From Zonotrichia leucophrys gambelii (lineage: Eukaryota; Chordata; Aves; Passeriformes; Passerellidae), in contig NC_088178.1 in assembly GCF_028769735.1 (NCBI RefSeq), forward strand, positions 7,568,001-7,632,000: a stretch of DNA of 64,000 nucleotides, written 5' to 3'. A model generated the notes under the pieces. The model worked only from the letters and a program-made list of their open reading frames with translations, ran no database searches and was not told where the DNA came from. The translations under genes were made by a program, and so were the position numbers. Positions 49,735 through 61,500 of this stretch are shown in pieces; positions within the stretch are counted from its first letter, which is position 1, and every line of letters starts with the position of its first letter.

Positions 49735-50213
49735 GAAGGGCATGGAGCTGTTGGAGTGAGTCCAGAAGAGACACCAAGATGATCAGAGAGATGGAGAAGC
49801 TCTGCTGTGAGGGAAGGCTGAGAGAATTGGGGTGGTTCAGCCTGGAGAGGGGAGGCTTCAGGGTGACCTAACTGTGGCCTCCAGTGCCTGAAGGAGCCAA
49901 AAGGAAGGACAGAGAGAGACTCAGGACATGGGATGGAGGGATAGGATGAGGGAGAATGGCTTCTCACTGACAGAGAGTAGGTTTAGATTGGATATTGGGA
50001 ATTAATTGTTCCCTGTGAGGGTGGTGAGGCCCTGGCACAGGGTGCCCAGAGAAGCTGTGGCTGCCCCTGGATTCCTGGCAGTGTCCCAGGCCAGCTTGGA
50101 TGGGGCTTGGAGCAACCTGGGATAGTGGAAGATGTCCCTGCCCACGGCAGGGGGTGGGATGGGATGAGCTTGAGGGTCCCTTCTATCCCAAGCCATTCTG
50201 TGATTCTGTGATA
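49735..50213 (+). mobile_element. CR1 LINE 3' fragment, ~480 bp
   Basis: Starts near GGAGTGAGTCCAGAAGAGAC and ends in GCCATTCTGTGATTCTGTGA. It covers the same blocks as the copy at 21539-22017 and looks well preserved, so probably younger. Confidence 0.93.
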
Positions 50214-51868
50214 GGGGAAGGAAAGAAGAAGCCCTATGACCTGGCACTGTTCAGCTGCACCTTGTGAAGCTTTGTGCACACTGGTCTGACTTCCCCAGGG
50301 ACACTCAGCCATCCTGCCACTCAGAAATCCTTGGCACAGCTCCACAAGATTGACAGGCTGTCCTGCAACTTCGTGTTTAGTCACTGGCTTTGCCAGGTTT
50401 GCACAGAGCCTGGTTGGGCATATGGACATATGCTATGCTGCAATGTTCATCAGTTCCAAATAAAAAGTCCTCCAAAGGCAGACATGCTCTTCATGTGCCA
50501 ATCCCTTCCATTCAGAGACTCCTCAGAGTGGGCACTGTGAGCCTTGGTATTCCCAGCCTGCTTGAAATGGTTTTGTCATCTGCAGAACTCTGCTCAATCC
50601 ACACTTCAGATGCTCTCCAGCTTGGGAGCTGCTTATGCCATGAGTGGACTTTAACAAGCTTATTTACTTGCCTTTTTTTTTTTTCTTTTTGGATGAGTTT
50701 ATGTCTCACTTTCATTCATTCCAACTTTTGACCATATATGGTCAGGGCTTCTTTTCCAACTTTGCCAGAAGGAAATGTGATGATGTGGTGGTGCATCCCC
50801 AGTCCCCTCCCTGGCCCTGCTCTGAGATCTCCTGATAAGCCTTGGTGGACTTGGCCCTGACTGCACCAGCTGGGCAGTGAGGTGCTCCCTGAGCCTGCCA
50901 GGAGCTCTGGTAGAGGTGGGAACAACAAGGAACATCCCAGCCCAGGTGGGAAACAAGGGATGAGCCGTGTGCAGCCTGGGTGAAGCATTTACCTGGACTG
51001 CAGCCCGAGCAGAGCAGCACCACTGTGAATTGTAGCCCAAGGGGAACAGTCCCACTATTGCTCTGCTTGGGAAAGAGTCCTGGAGTTACTGACCTAGGGT
51101 ATGGCCAGGATGGGGACTTAGTGATGACCACTGTGAAGTCTCTTGGGACCCTGCAAAAGTGATCCCGAGTGAAGCTCTCTGAGCTCTCCTGGGCCACAGT
51201 TTTTTTTTTTTACTGTCCTGTTATATATTTCCTGGCATGTGTCAGAAGTGCAACATATGATGGATATCTCAGGTTAACAAGGCACTTAGGATGCCTTGAG
51301 GTCAGATGTGTGCTGGCCAACTTTTCAAAAGTCTCAGAAGGATTTAGGTCTCAGTGTCTCCTTCCTGGTTCCTGTTTTACAAAGGAGCTTTCCCTATTAC
51401 TTTCTCTTTTCAAGATGCTTAGGAGGTACAAGTGGTGAGAATTTTAATCCATTATGCAATCAGGTGGCTATTTTTAATACCTGTGCCATTTTTAATGTTC
51501 TTTTCACATGCAGATGTGCTTTTATTGAGGCTGATAGAACAAAGTGTTTTGCAGGCTAAAGCTGCAGGGAATGGGGGCCTGTTGGGGACTGGTTTAGCAG
51601 AACTCTTGTGCAGGGAGATGCATAGCATGGAGAGATCAGAGAGCTTTTGGGATGCTTTTTTAAGCAATCTCAAACACACTCATTCATAACAGAGCTGCTG
51701 CCAGGTGTGTGGCAGTTTAGTGGGTGAGGAAGGTCTCTAAAAACTCCAGTGTTTCAAACTGTGTGGAAGCAGGTGAAAAAAGTTTTAATTTCAAATGATT
51801 GGTTCTGCTAACGATGGGATCTTTTCCCCCTTTTCCAGTAGAGTGGTGCACCTGCAGCTGGGACAGCC

Positions 51869-54800
51869 ATGGAGAAGAGTGGGAACATTCAGCTGGAGAT
51901 TCCCAACTTCAGCAACTCTGTCCTGAGCCACCTGAACCAGCTGCGCATGCAGGGCCGGCTGTGTGACATCGTGGTCAACGTGCAGGGCCAGGCTTTCCGT
52001 GCGCACAAGGTGGTGCTGGCCGCCAGCTCCCCCTACTTCCGCGACCACATGTCCCTGAACGAGATGAGCACCGTGTCCATCTCCGTCATCAAGAACCCTT
52101 CTGTGTTCGAGCAGCTCCTCTCCTTCTGCTACACCGGCAGGATATGTCTGCAGCTGGCTGACATCATCAGCTACCTGACAGCTGCCAGCTTCTTGCAGAT
52201 GCAGCACATCATAGACAAATGCACGCAGATACTCGAGGGGATTCATTTCAAAATTAACGTGGCCGAGGTGGAAGCGGAGTTGAGCCAGAGCAGGACGAAG
52301 CATCAGGAGAGGCCGCCCGAGTCTCACCGGGCGACGCCGACTCTGAACCGTCCCCTGAGCCCCCGTCACAACACCCCCAAGGGGAGCCGCCTGGGCCAGG
52401 TCAGCACCGTGCTGGACATTCGGGAGCTGAGCCCGCCCGAGGAGTCCACCAGCCCCCAGATCATCGAGCAGAGCTCCGATGTGGAAGGCAGGGAGCCCAT
52501 CCTGCGCATCAACAGGGCGGGACAGTGGTACGTGGAGACGGGCATGGGAGAGCGCGGGGCGCAGAACGACGAGGAGGTGCGCGTGCTGGGAGGAGTGCGC
52601 ATTAAAACAGAAAACCTGGAGGAGTGGCTGGGGACAGAGCACCAGCCCTCGGGAGAGGATGGCAGCAGCGCTGAGGAGGTCACGGCCATGGTGATCGACA
52701 CCACGGGCCACGGATCCCTGGGCCAGGAGGCTTTTGCCTTAGGCTCCTCTGGAGCCAAAGTGGTCAGGCCCACCAGCAGTGAGATCGACAGGTGGGTGCT
52801 CTTAAACTTCATTATTCACCTTGGCTTAACAGGAGGTTATGCAAGATTCTGACCTGGCTGGGTCAGTCGCTTTGGAACATTTCCTCTTTCTATTTCCTTT
52901 GGCCATCTTAAGCATAAGAGTGAAAGGGTTTTTACCAGCTGTTAGGAAGTGTGTCCAGTTTGGGCAATAGTATTTTGGCTGGGTAGTGATCAGACAAGGA
53001 TCTCCAGGTACAGGGTCTAGTTTGGGAAATTACTTATTAGCTCTTAGAGGTTGGGATCTCTACCTCTCAGTGTCTCAGCTGAGGTGATATTTTTCTTAAA
53101 AGAAGATGTTTAGTTCAGCCTCAGCACTCAGATTAATGAGGTCATGTACAGTATGTGTTGCATATCTCCATTACACTGGTGCCTTCTGACCCAGAGATCT
53201 GGGCATGGTTCTGGCTGAGAAACAAGCCAGACACCAGCTGTAGGTCAAGGTCTTCCCAGTGGGCCCTGGGTTTACATCTTGAGGCAGTTGAAATGGGGAA
53301 CCCAGTGGCCTCCACTGTTGTTTTGATTTATATGAGAGAGCCGAAAGCCTTTGTTGAAAATGAGTGTTGAAATCCACTGTGTTTGGATTCTCCATCCATC
53401 TGCTTCCCCTCCACTCCAGTATTTGCTTTCTTCCCCTAGGCTCAGGCCAGAGAATGGATTTGATAAAGGGCAGGTCTGTTTTATTTGGGGGGGTTGTAAT
53501 TCTAGGGTTTTCCTTCACATCTGCCTCTCTTCTAGCTCAAGTCCATGGGGAAACAGCTACCTGGAAGCAGTGGATATTCTGTCACTTTTGCTTAATAAAT
53601 CAATCAGTGGGAATAATATTGGAGAGTGATGCTTTCCTACTTCCTTAGACCTTTTCCTTGGATCAGCTAGTCTCTAGCATCTCTTTTTGCACTGCAGTCT
53701 GTATGCACTGTTTCCCACCTCTAGTCCATCACATTCCTTGTGTTTCACACTGGGAATGGAGGAGGAGGGTGCTGGAGAAGAGGTGTCCTCTGAGAAATGA
53801 TTTCTGTCCTGCTGTATAGTTCCTGAGTCACCAGGCCCATATTGGTTTATTCATGATAGCAGTCCCTCTCTGTTGCTGAACTGGAAGCCAAATGACTCAG
53901 TTTTATTTCTCAGATGTTTAGACTGAAACCATAGACCGGTATGATTTGTTTTTTCCTTTATGTTTGCATTGTTCCACTTCCAGTGTGTTAGCTGATGAGG
54001 CTGAAGAGATGCTGTACAGGTGCCTCTATTGCTCACCCATTGCTCTACACATTGTAGTGCCCTGATGCCCATTATAAATCCCATTTCCACTCTCCCCACC
54101 CACAGATTCAGCCCTTCTGGCAGCATGGTTGCTGTGACTGAGCGGTACAGATCGAAAAGCGAGTCTCCAGGGCGGATGGATGAGCCTAAGCAGCCCAGTT
54201 CCCAGGTAGGCAGATCAAGGTGTTTGCAAGTAAACGTTGGCTTGAAGGTGAAGGGGACTTTGTGGTGATGAAGTTATCATATTTTTTATTTGCAAGCAAT
54301 AATGTGTGTGATACAAGGCTTTTTACTTTGGCAAAGGATCTACCTGCTCACAGGAGAACATGTGCTGGGCAAGTACGATTTAAAATGGATTCTGGCTGTT
54401 GTTTGGGATTTTGGCCAGATACTTGGAAAACACAAGGAGTTTCTCTTGTTGTTTGAGGGCATAAATATCCACCCTTATTCTGGGCAGGCCACCAACTCCT
54501 GAGGAGAAACCCCATTTGCCTGCAGAGCTGGATCTGCCCTCAAACACTGGCAGCAAATGCCTGAGCAGAGGGAGGAGGTGTGGCTTGGCTTCTGTGGAAG
54601 ACGGGTGACAACAGCTGAATCTTTCTATGCCGGTACCAAGACCATTCCCAAAAGCCCTCCAGGCACTACACCAATAAACCTTTTGGGGTGCAGTGTCAAA
54701 GAGCTGTGGAGTTTTAGAGAGGTCTCTATCTCTTCTCCACAGCAGACTTTGCAACATAAAGGAGCTCTGAATTCTCTGCTTTCTTGGGCACAGTTTTGGG

Positions 54801-56860
54801 GTAGGAGGGAGAGATGCACAGAAATGGGAGGGCAGTGGGCTGTAGAGTGCAGCAAAGTGGGACATGGCAGTAATGCCTGTGCTTTATCATTTTGGTGTAA
54901 TTTAGTTGCATCCAGTTAGTGTCTCAGTGCCACTGTAGTGCAAGCATGTCAGCCAGCACAGTGCAGAAAGACTCTTGTGAGCCTGACAGGTAAGGAATGT
55001 GTCAGTGTGTAAGCTAAGGACTTGGCTGGAGGTGGGTAAGGAGATACTAGGCTGCTTTGCTCTTGAGTAAGAGCAAGTGAAGCAAGGGGGCTAAAATTGT
55101 GATTGCTTCTGCTGGCTTTGTTAGACACTTCCATAAAATGACAGATACCTTTTTGTTCCTGTTTTGCAAAGCTTTGTTTTCTGTCCTCAGAAGACGTTGC
55201 AAAAATTTCAGGTCAAACCAACCCTGTAGGGTAAATGTGACATATTAAGCAATTTTAGCTCTGCCTACAGAAAAAGTGCTCTTATTTCTCCATAGTGAGA
55301 CAGCCTCAAACATGAAACCAGTCTTTACACACCATGGGGAAGTATCATCACCTTCCACTCTCCTGGCATTGTGATATCCATACTAAAATAGCCTGGCAGT
55401 GATCCCTGCCCAATGGCAGTGGTAGAGTGGAAAGGAAGAACCAGAGCTTTGTGTGTCTCCTTGATGCCTGTACAGCTGGATTCAGCAGCACCTGGCACAG
55501 TACACTGCTGCTCATGCCTGTAGAGCCCTGGCTTGCAGAGATGCTCTCCTGCTGGTTGCTTCTCCACATTTGGCACCACTGGGAAGCAGCACTGGGGGAG
55601 TAAACAGTGCATCTCCAGCACAGAAGCATTCTGGAGTCTGTGTGTTTCTGCTCAATCTGAATACAATGGCCAGAAGTGTCTGTCCTGAGACCAGGCTTGT
55701 GGTTCAGGTTGCTCTTGGCTGTTTGTCTGTGTGACTTCAGGAAATACAGAGGAGTCTTTGCTGTGCAAGCTGGGTCAGGCACATCCTTGCCTGCAATGCC
55801 ACGGGGCTGGGATGGATTACACAGCCAGGCAGGCAAATAGCACTCACTGTAAAATGAACTCTAAGTAACATCTGAATAAATACCTGTGTGAAATGACACC
55901 TGAAGACTTTCAGATACGATTTGTGGTTTGCTCCTCCTTTGTTTTACTGCAAGCTCTTCAGCTGGCTTCTTTTTTTATTTTGGACTTTCAGTAAGGGAAA
56001 CAGAAGGTGATACACCCAAGTGTTTAAATTAAACTGGCACAAATTTTTTAAAAAGTAACAAGTATTGACATGTGGTCCACAACTGAATTGGTGGCCAAGT
56101 GCCCTTGTGTTAAGGGCTGCCTTTTCTTCACCAGATCCAGGGAATGGCTTGGCAGAGAGGGCCTTTGCAGCAGTGGTTTCTAATTGATTGCTTGTTTGTC
56201 TTCAGCCCCGAGGCCCCAGTTAAGCACTTAAATGTGTGCTTGAGGTTACAGACATTAGTGCTGCTGATTTTGAGGTTTGGCACATGCTTTACTGGCTGGA
56301 CCTGGGCCCGATCTTCTCTGCAACTTGTTTTAGGCCGCTTGTAATTTAAATCTCTGCCGTTTCCTTGGCAGGGGGAGGAATCAGCCATGCTGGGAGTGAG
56401 CGGTTACGTGGAGTATCTGCGGGAGCAGGAGGTTTCCGAGCGCTGGTTCCGGTACAACCCACGGCTCACGTGCATTTACTGCGCCAAATCCTTCAACCAG
56501 AAGGGCAGCCTGGACCGGCACATGCGGCTGCACATGGGCATCACCCCTTTCGTGTGCCGCATGTGCGGGAAGAAGTACACCCGCAAGGATCAGCTGGAGT
56601 ATCACATCCGCAAGCACACGGGCAACAAGCCCTTCCACTGCCACGTGTGCGGCAAAAGCTTCCCTTTCCAGGCCATCCTCAACCAGCACTTTCGCAAGAA
56701 CCACCCCGGCTGTCTGCCCCTGGAGGGGCCCCACAGCATCTCCCCCGAGACCACCGTCACATCCCGGGGGCAGGCAGAGGAGGAATCTCCTCCGCAGGAG
56801 GAGGCTGTGGCCGTGGGGGAGACGGCCCAGGGCTCTGTGTCCACCACCGGGCCGGATTGA
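51869..56860 (+). CDS. ZBTB37: ZBTB37, BTB/POZ and C2H2 zinc-finger protein
   Basis: Nuclear transcription-factor-type protein, inferred repressor by family. Three coding exons, 51869-52791, 54106-54205 and 56372-56860, join in frame to give 503 residues, the same length I recall for human. The BTB domain covers about residues 24-122 (LCDIVVNVQGQAFRAHKVVLA, then CYTGRICL). A linker follows that is rich in Ser, Pro and Glu, with an IKTENLEEW sumoylation-like IKTE site. Three C2H2 fingers come next: C375/C378/H391/H395, C403/C406/H419/H423 and C431/C434/H447/H452, all ligands present. The C-terminus ends TGPD. The coding exon begins 30 bases after a splice acceptor (exon from 51839), so at least one untranslated exon lies upstream, presumably in the CpG island at 47.7 kb. 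Divergent from GAS5, as in mammals. Confidence 0.97.
52792..56371 (+). other. ZBTB37 introns between coding exons
   Basis: Two introns, 52792-54105 and 54206-56371, flanking the 100-base middle coding exon. No repeat, RNA gene or nested gene recognised. Confidence 0.6.
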
Positions 56861-58525
56861 AGTGCCAGGAGAAAGGACAGTCTTCCCATTCCTGGCTCTA
56901 AAGAGTCAGCACCGACCCGGCAGGCTGGTACTGTAATTAGTGCAATGCCACCACTGAACAGAAAGAAGCTCCCAAGATGTTGCCAAAATAGAAAAATCTC
57001 TCTCTTTCTCTCTCTTCCTCTCACACACCCACACACACACCCATAGAGTGTTAAATGTTTTTCTCCCTTATTCCTCCTCCTCTCGGAGAAAAACAGAACA
57101 ACTGTGTCAATCAACTTCTTATTCAGGGATCGACAGGATTTTAAATTTTTTTACTGTTCTGTAGTGATCTGGGACAAGCAGTCATTTGTATTTCTGGACA
57201 GCGCTGTGGCCCAGCAGGGCGTCCCACCGGCGGTGCCGGGTTCAGCCACAGAGCCATATCCATGCTCCCGCTCGAGGGGAGAGCAGGGGCAAGGGGCTGT
57301 TGCCTTTCTCCCTTCCCCAGGTAGTTGCCACAGCAGAGAAAACAAAAATACTGTCCTGGTGGAACTTTGCCTTGCCCAAGTGTATTTATCCCTGTCTTAT
57401 TTTGGTGTGTCTCTTTACATTTTTATTTAAACTGTTATTTTAGGGCTTTGGGCTTGCCCGTTCCAGGCATGCAGCCCTGGTGCCCCTTGTTAAAGTGGAC
57501 ACAGCTACAAAGTGGTATTCCAGAGATCAGCAAAATGTGAAGGAAGTACTTCAGCTACTGAGAGTGGTATTTAGCAGCTGTGAGGTTTGCATGAGACTCT
57601 GATGCATTGGGAGAAGGGTTGGAGGGGTATTCCAGAGGAGGTTGTCCTCTGCTGTGCTGATCTGGAGAGCTCAGAGCACTCTGAGATCCCGGCTGGAGTG
57701 CTGCCATGCTTCAGGTGGTGCCAAGGATTAGGAAGAGATTTTCTGGAGTTGCTGAATTGCAGAGTTAGGGGCTGGCTACCAAAGTCCTCTTTCACCCCTG
57801 CTCCCCCCTCGACACACACTTGATCTTTTAGAACAGCAATACGGGATATGGGAATACTGCAATGCTGTTGTCACAGCCGAGCAATCGCAGGTGGTTGCTT
57901 TTAAACCTGTTTCTACAAACTAGTTTGATAACTTTTTTATCAATGAAATGCAAAAAGAAAAGAGAACCTTACTCTATTTCCTTATAACAGTTCAGGAGAC
58001 TTAAAAGTGAACGGTTCCTAGAGCAATCACAACTCTGTCCCCTTGCATGGACTTAACATTTTTGTATTCTGAGTAGCTCTGATGTTTAGAGCAAGTTTAG
58101 CAAACCTGGAGAGACATGCCTGCGTGTGTATTGTAGGTGTTTGCACGAGCTTACATGGTTCATAACCAGAAAAGCATGGGACAGGCAGATAAGTGCAAAT
58201 ATCCTGACATCTTTTTTTAAAAAAATATGCAATATTTTAAGAGTTTTCTCTAGTTCTGATGCCAAGTTGTTCATGATGAAGGGGGGAAATGGACGACAGG
58301 TTGCGCATATCAGGTTTGGTGAAGGAGTTCTCTTGAGGATGTATAATGTGTACATGATGAGGAAGGGTGAAGTTCTGAACCTTAAGGTGATGGGAGGAAC
58401 AAGGAGACATTGAAAAAGAAATACACTTCCTCTTGCTTCAGTGAGAAAGCTGGATGAGAGGTTAGAGCTGGGGCATAGCAGGCAGGAGACTGACCAAGTG
58501 ACAATAAAGCTTGGCCTGCTGTCTG
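56861..58525 (+). other. Probable ZBTB37 3' UTR
   Basis: The sequence after the stop codon has no coding signal. A plus-strand AATAAA at 58503-58508 is the first clear canonical poly-A signal, implying a 3' UTR of ~1.65 kb. A pyrimidine-then-CA microsatellite lies at 56999-57043. The true end could be later. Confidence 0.5.
56999..57043. repeat. TCTC / CACA microsatellite in ZBTB37 3' UTR
   Basis: A run of TCTCTT-type units passes directly into CACACACCC units. Confidence 0.85.
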
Positions 58526-61500
58526 ACTGCAGTTTTGGGCACATGGAAACATCTCCAGCCCTTGCTTTCCCCATCTGCAAATTGATACTTGGGATCATTT
58601 TCCTGCCCCTTTGGAGGGAATAATTTGGAGAAGGGTGATGTATTCTTGCCTTGATTTATAGATTTTTTTATGTGTGAGGAGTCTCACTGTTCCTCCCATC
58701 TCTCTCTCAAAAAGAGATGTGGCTCTAAGGCGTTTTTGTGTGTGGGAAAGGGCTCGGTGCCAGCATCACGTGTAACAGGGATGTGATCCTACAAGAGGAA
58801 CCTTTGCAGGTGTTCTGAGCTGGGTACCTGCAAAGTACCATTTCATTGACCATTTCAAACAGGAAAACTGATATTTCACCTCCGTTTTCCTTCTGTGCCT
58901 TCTTCCTCCTCTCCTGTCAAGGGCATCCATCACACAGGGAGTGATTTGGCCACCCCAACAACCAGCTCCGTCAGGTTTCCTGGCAAAGGTCAAACATCAC
59001 GGTACCAAAACACTGAGGTTGCCAGAGAGCAGTGGCAGAGGATGAGGTGAGAGGGTGGCCAAGGTAGGTTTTGTTGCAATCAAGGTGCAGGGAGGAGTGG
59101 AGATGTGCTGCTTTAGTCATAGCTTTTGAAGTTACCAAAAATGAAAAAAAAAAAGTTAAAAACTTTGAAATCCTATCCTGTTCACACTAGAGAGCATAAA
59201 AAGTTACTTTTAGTTGCTTAAAAGATTTTTAAGTGTTTTAAAATAGAAATTTTAAAAGAATACTACCAAACTATAAAAACATAAAATTATTTATATACAT
59301 ATATTATATAAAATATAGTGGGAAAGTTTCCCTGCTAAGCTTGCTGTGAAGAGAAGGGTGAAGGTGCAGTAACTGCTACACAAGCAACATTTCTCTGAGA
59401 CAGATGGCAACCATAGTGAGGAAGGGCTGACATAAAATGGTGAATGCCTTTGTTCCCATGGCATAACTGTGAGTTTCTTGAGCAGGTTTTTATTTTACTG
59501 TATCAATACTGTGAAAGGAGAAGCATCCAAACAGTACAGGATGCCAACAGCGCGTCCTGTTTGCTGATTCACTACTTCAAGTGGCCTGGTGAAAACCATG
59601 AAATTAATCCTTCATAGCTTACTAGGCTGAAAACAAAGCTTGTGAAAGGTTTTTCTTTTTTCCTCCTTTATGTTTGCTTTTCTTTTTGGGTTTTTGTTGA
59701 TTTTTTTGTTTTGTGCAGAGGTTGCCACTGTATAAATGATCATTTCTGATTGCATGCAAAAGAGCCAATATTCTTGCCCAGGCCTCGCTGAGGTGAAGTT
59801 TATAGCTTGTAGCTAGAGTCAGTATAAGGTATGGTAGTGGGAATCATTTTGGTATTATTTCTGTACATTTAATGGATGTGTATGTATGTGTGGGAATCAT
59901 GATGTCTAATATTTCTTGAACAGTGCTGAAACCAGTTCAGGCCCATCTGCACTAGACAGTGGAACCAGTTCTGAAGGAATCGTTATTGGACATTTCTTTC
60001 AAGGGCCGACTTCCTGAGTGCAGATGAGACCAAGGTTCGAGAAAAAAGGGGTTGGAGGTGCTGTACGGTATGGAGGAACCTCATGTGAATTTTCTGGCAG
60101 CGGTGTAGCTACTTTAGAGGTGCTTTCCCTAACAGAATGATACTGTGTCCTGTTGCCTCTGCGTTGGTGTGGCTCTTTACAGTTGCACCAAAGCTGTGGA
60201 GAATCAGATGCCAACTTTCCAAGTGTGAATGCTTCTGTGATGGGTTGAGGCACAGCTTTGCATTCCCACATCTAGCTGCATCTTGTTCTGCCAAAACTGT
60301 GATTTCAACTGTGATTTAAGGAGGATGTGAAGAGAACTCTTGTGTTTTAATACCTCTGTACGTTACATTTTTGTCTGCTTTAGAGTTAGGGCTTACTAAC
60401 CCATTTGTTTTCTTGCCTCAGGCAACAGGGAGAACACACTCTGGTTTTACAGTTTGCTTTCTTGGAGGTGGACGTATTTCTTAGTTCTTTGCTGCCAAAG
60501 AACTCACCTCCCAAATGTGAAGAGTTGTGGTTATCTCCTTAAGCCTGCAGCAAGCCCTGGTGCCACGTGTCAGCCAAGTGACATGATGGTTGCCAAGGCT
60601 GTTCCCTGCTGCTGCCAGGTTACCTGTGAATAGCTGTGAAAATAGCAAGAATTGTGTTAATACTGTGTTGCTGCTTTGGAGAAAAGCTAAACCTCTTTGT
60701 CTCAGGAGGATGACTGATGTGATGCTGGGAAAAGAAGAAGGCCAAAATGCAAAAGGAGGAGGCCAAAATGCAACGAGAGGATGTGAGAACAAATTGTGCT
60801 TTGTATTTCCAGCAGCTAGAGAGGGATGAATGAGAGGCTTTGTGGAATGTGAATCTGTTGCAGGAGGCTGAGGACATTCCTAGAGCTAGCTGAGTAAGAT
60901 GCAGGGATAGCCTGGTGAGAGCCAGAGCAGCCAGTGCAAATGGGCAGTCCCTCCTTGTCCTCTCAGCGTTATCCACTATCAGGTTCAGTCCTTGGACCTT
61001 CCTACATCTTCTCTACAATGTTCTCAAGCTGTGAGCTGTATAATTTAACTTTAGTTTGGGTGCTGGGAAGAGCAGAAAGCATGTTGTGTCTCTGCTGCTG
61101 TTTCAAACGCAGAGAGGTCGGCAGGGACTGACCCCGTTCCCATCTGACAGCTCTACAGAGCTGGAACAGCGCTGGGAACAGGCTGAAAAGCTTCATGGGG
61201 CTGGCTCAGCACACAGGGCACAGAGCCAGCATTGCAGCCCTCTGTGAGCTCAAGGTTGAAGTACGTGGACAGCACAGCCCTCCCTGCTTGTCCTGCTCTC
61301 ATTTTGTTACAGCTCCGTGGCTGCATTTCCACCCCACACCTCTGCAATAGGAATGTCACTAAACTGTGGGATGCCCATTTAGGAAGTGATTCCAAGCAGT
61401 TTGGTTTTGGAGTAGAGTCCTTTTTCAGTGATTCCTAACAAGGATCCCAAGGATGAGCCCTAACAAGGCCTTTGCAAGAGCAGAGTTGTAGCTTTTATTT

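Larger units (their letters stand above)
48061..51838 (+). other. ZBTB37 5' intron with CR1 elements
   Basis: Sequence between the shared promoter and the acceptor at 51838. It holds three CR1 pieces, listed separately; the rest shows no supported exon. Open frames in the CpG island are composition artefacts. Confidence 0.6.

Noticed and set aside
51791..52711. 306-codon frame antisense to ZBTB37
   Set aside because: Shadow of the GC-rich coding exon; ZBTB37 on the plus strand matches its family over the full length.
56365..56901. 178-codon alternative frame over the ZBTB37 zinc-finger exon
   Set aside because: Out of frame with the conserved C2H2 fingers and lacking family features.
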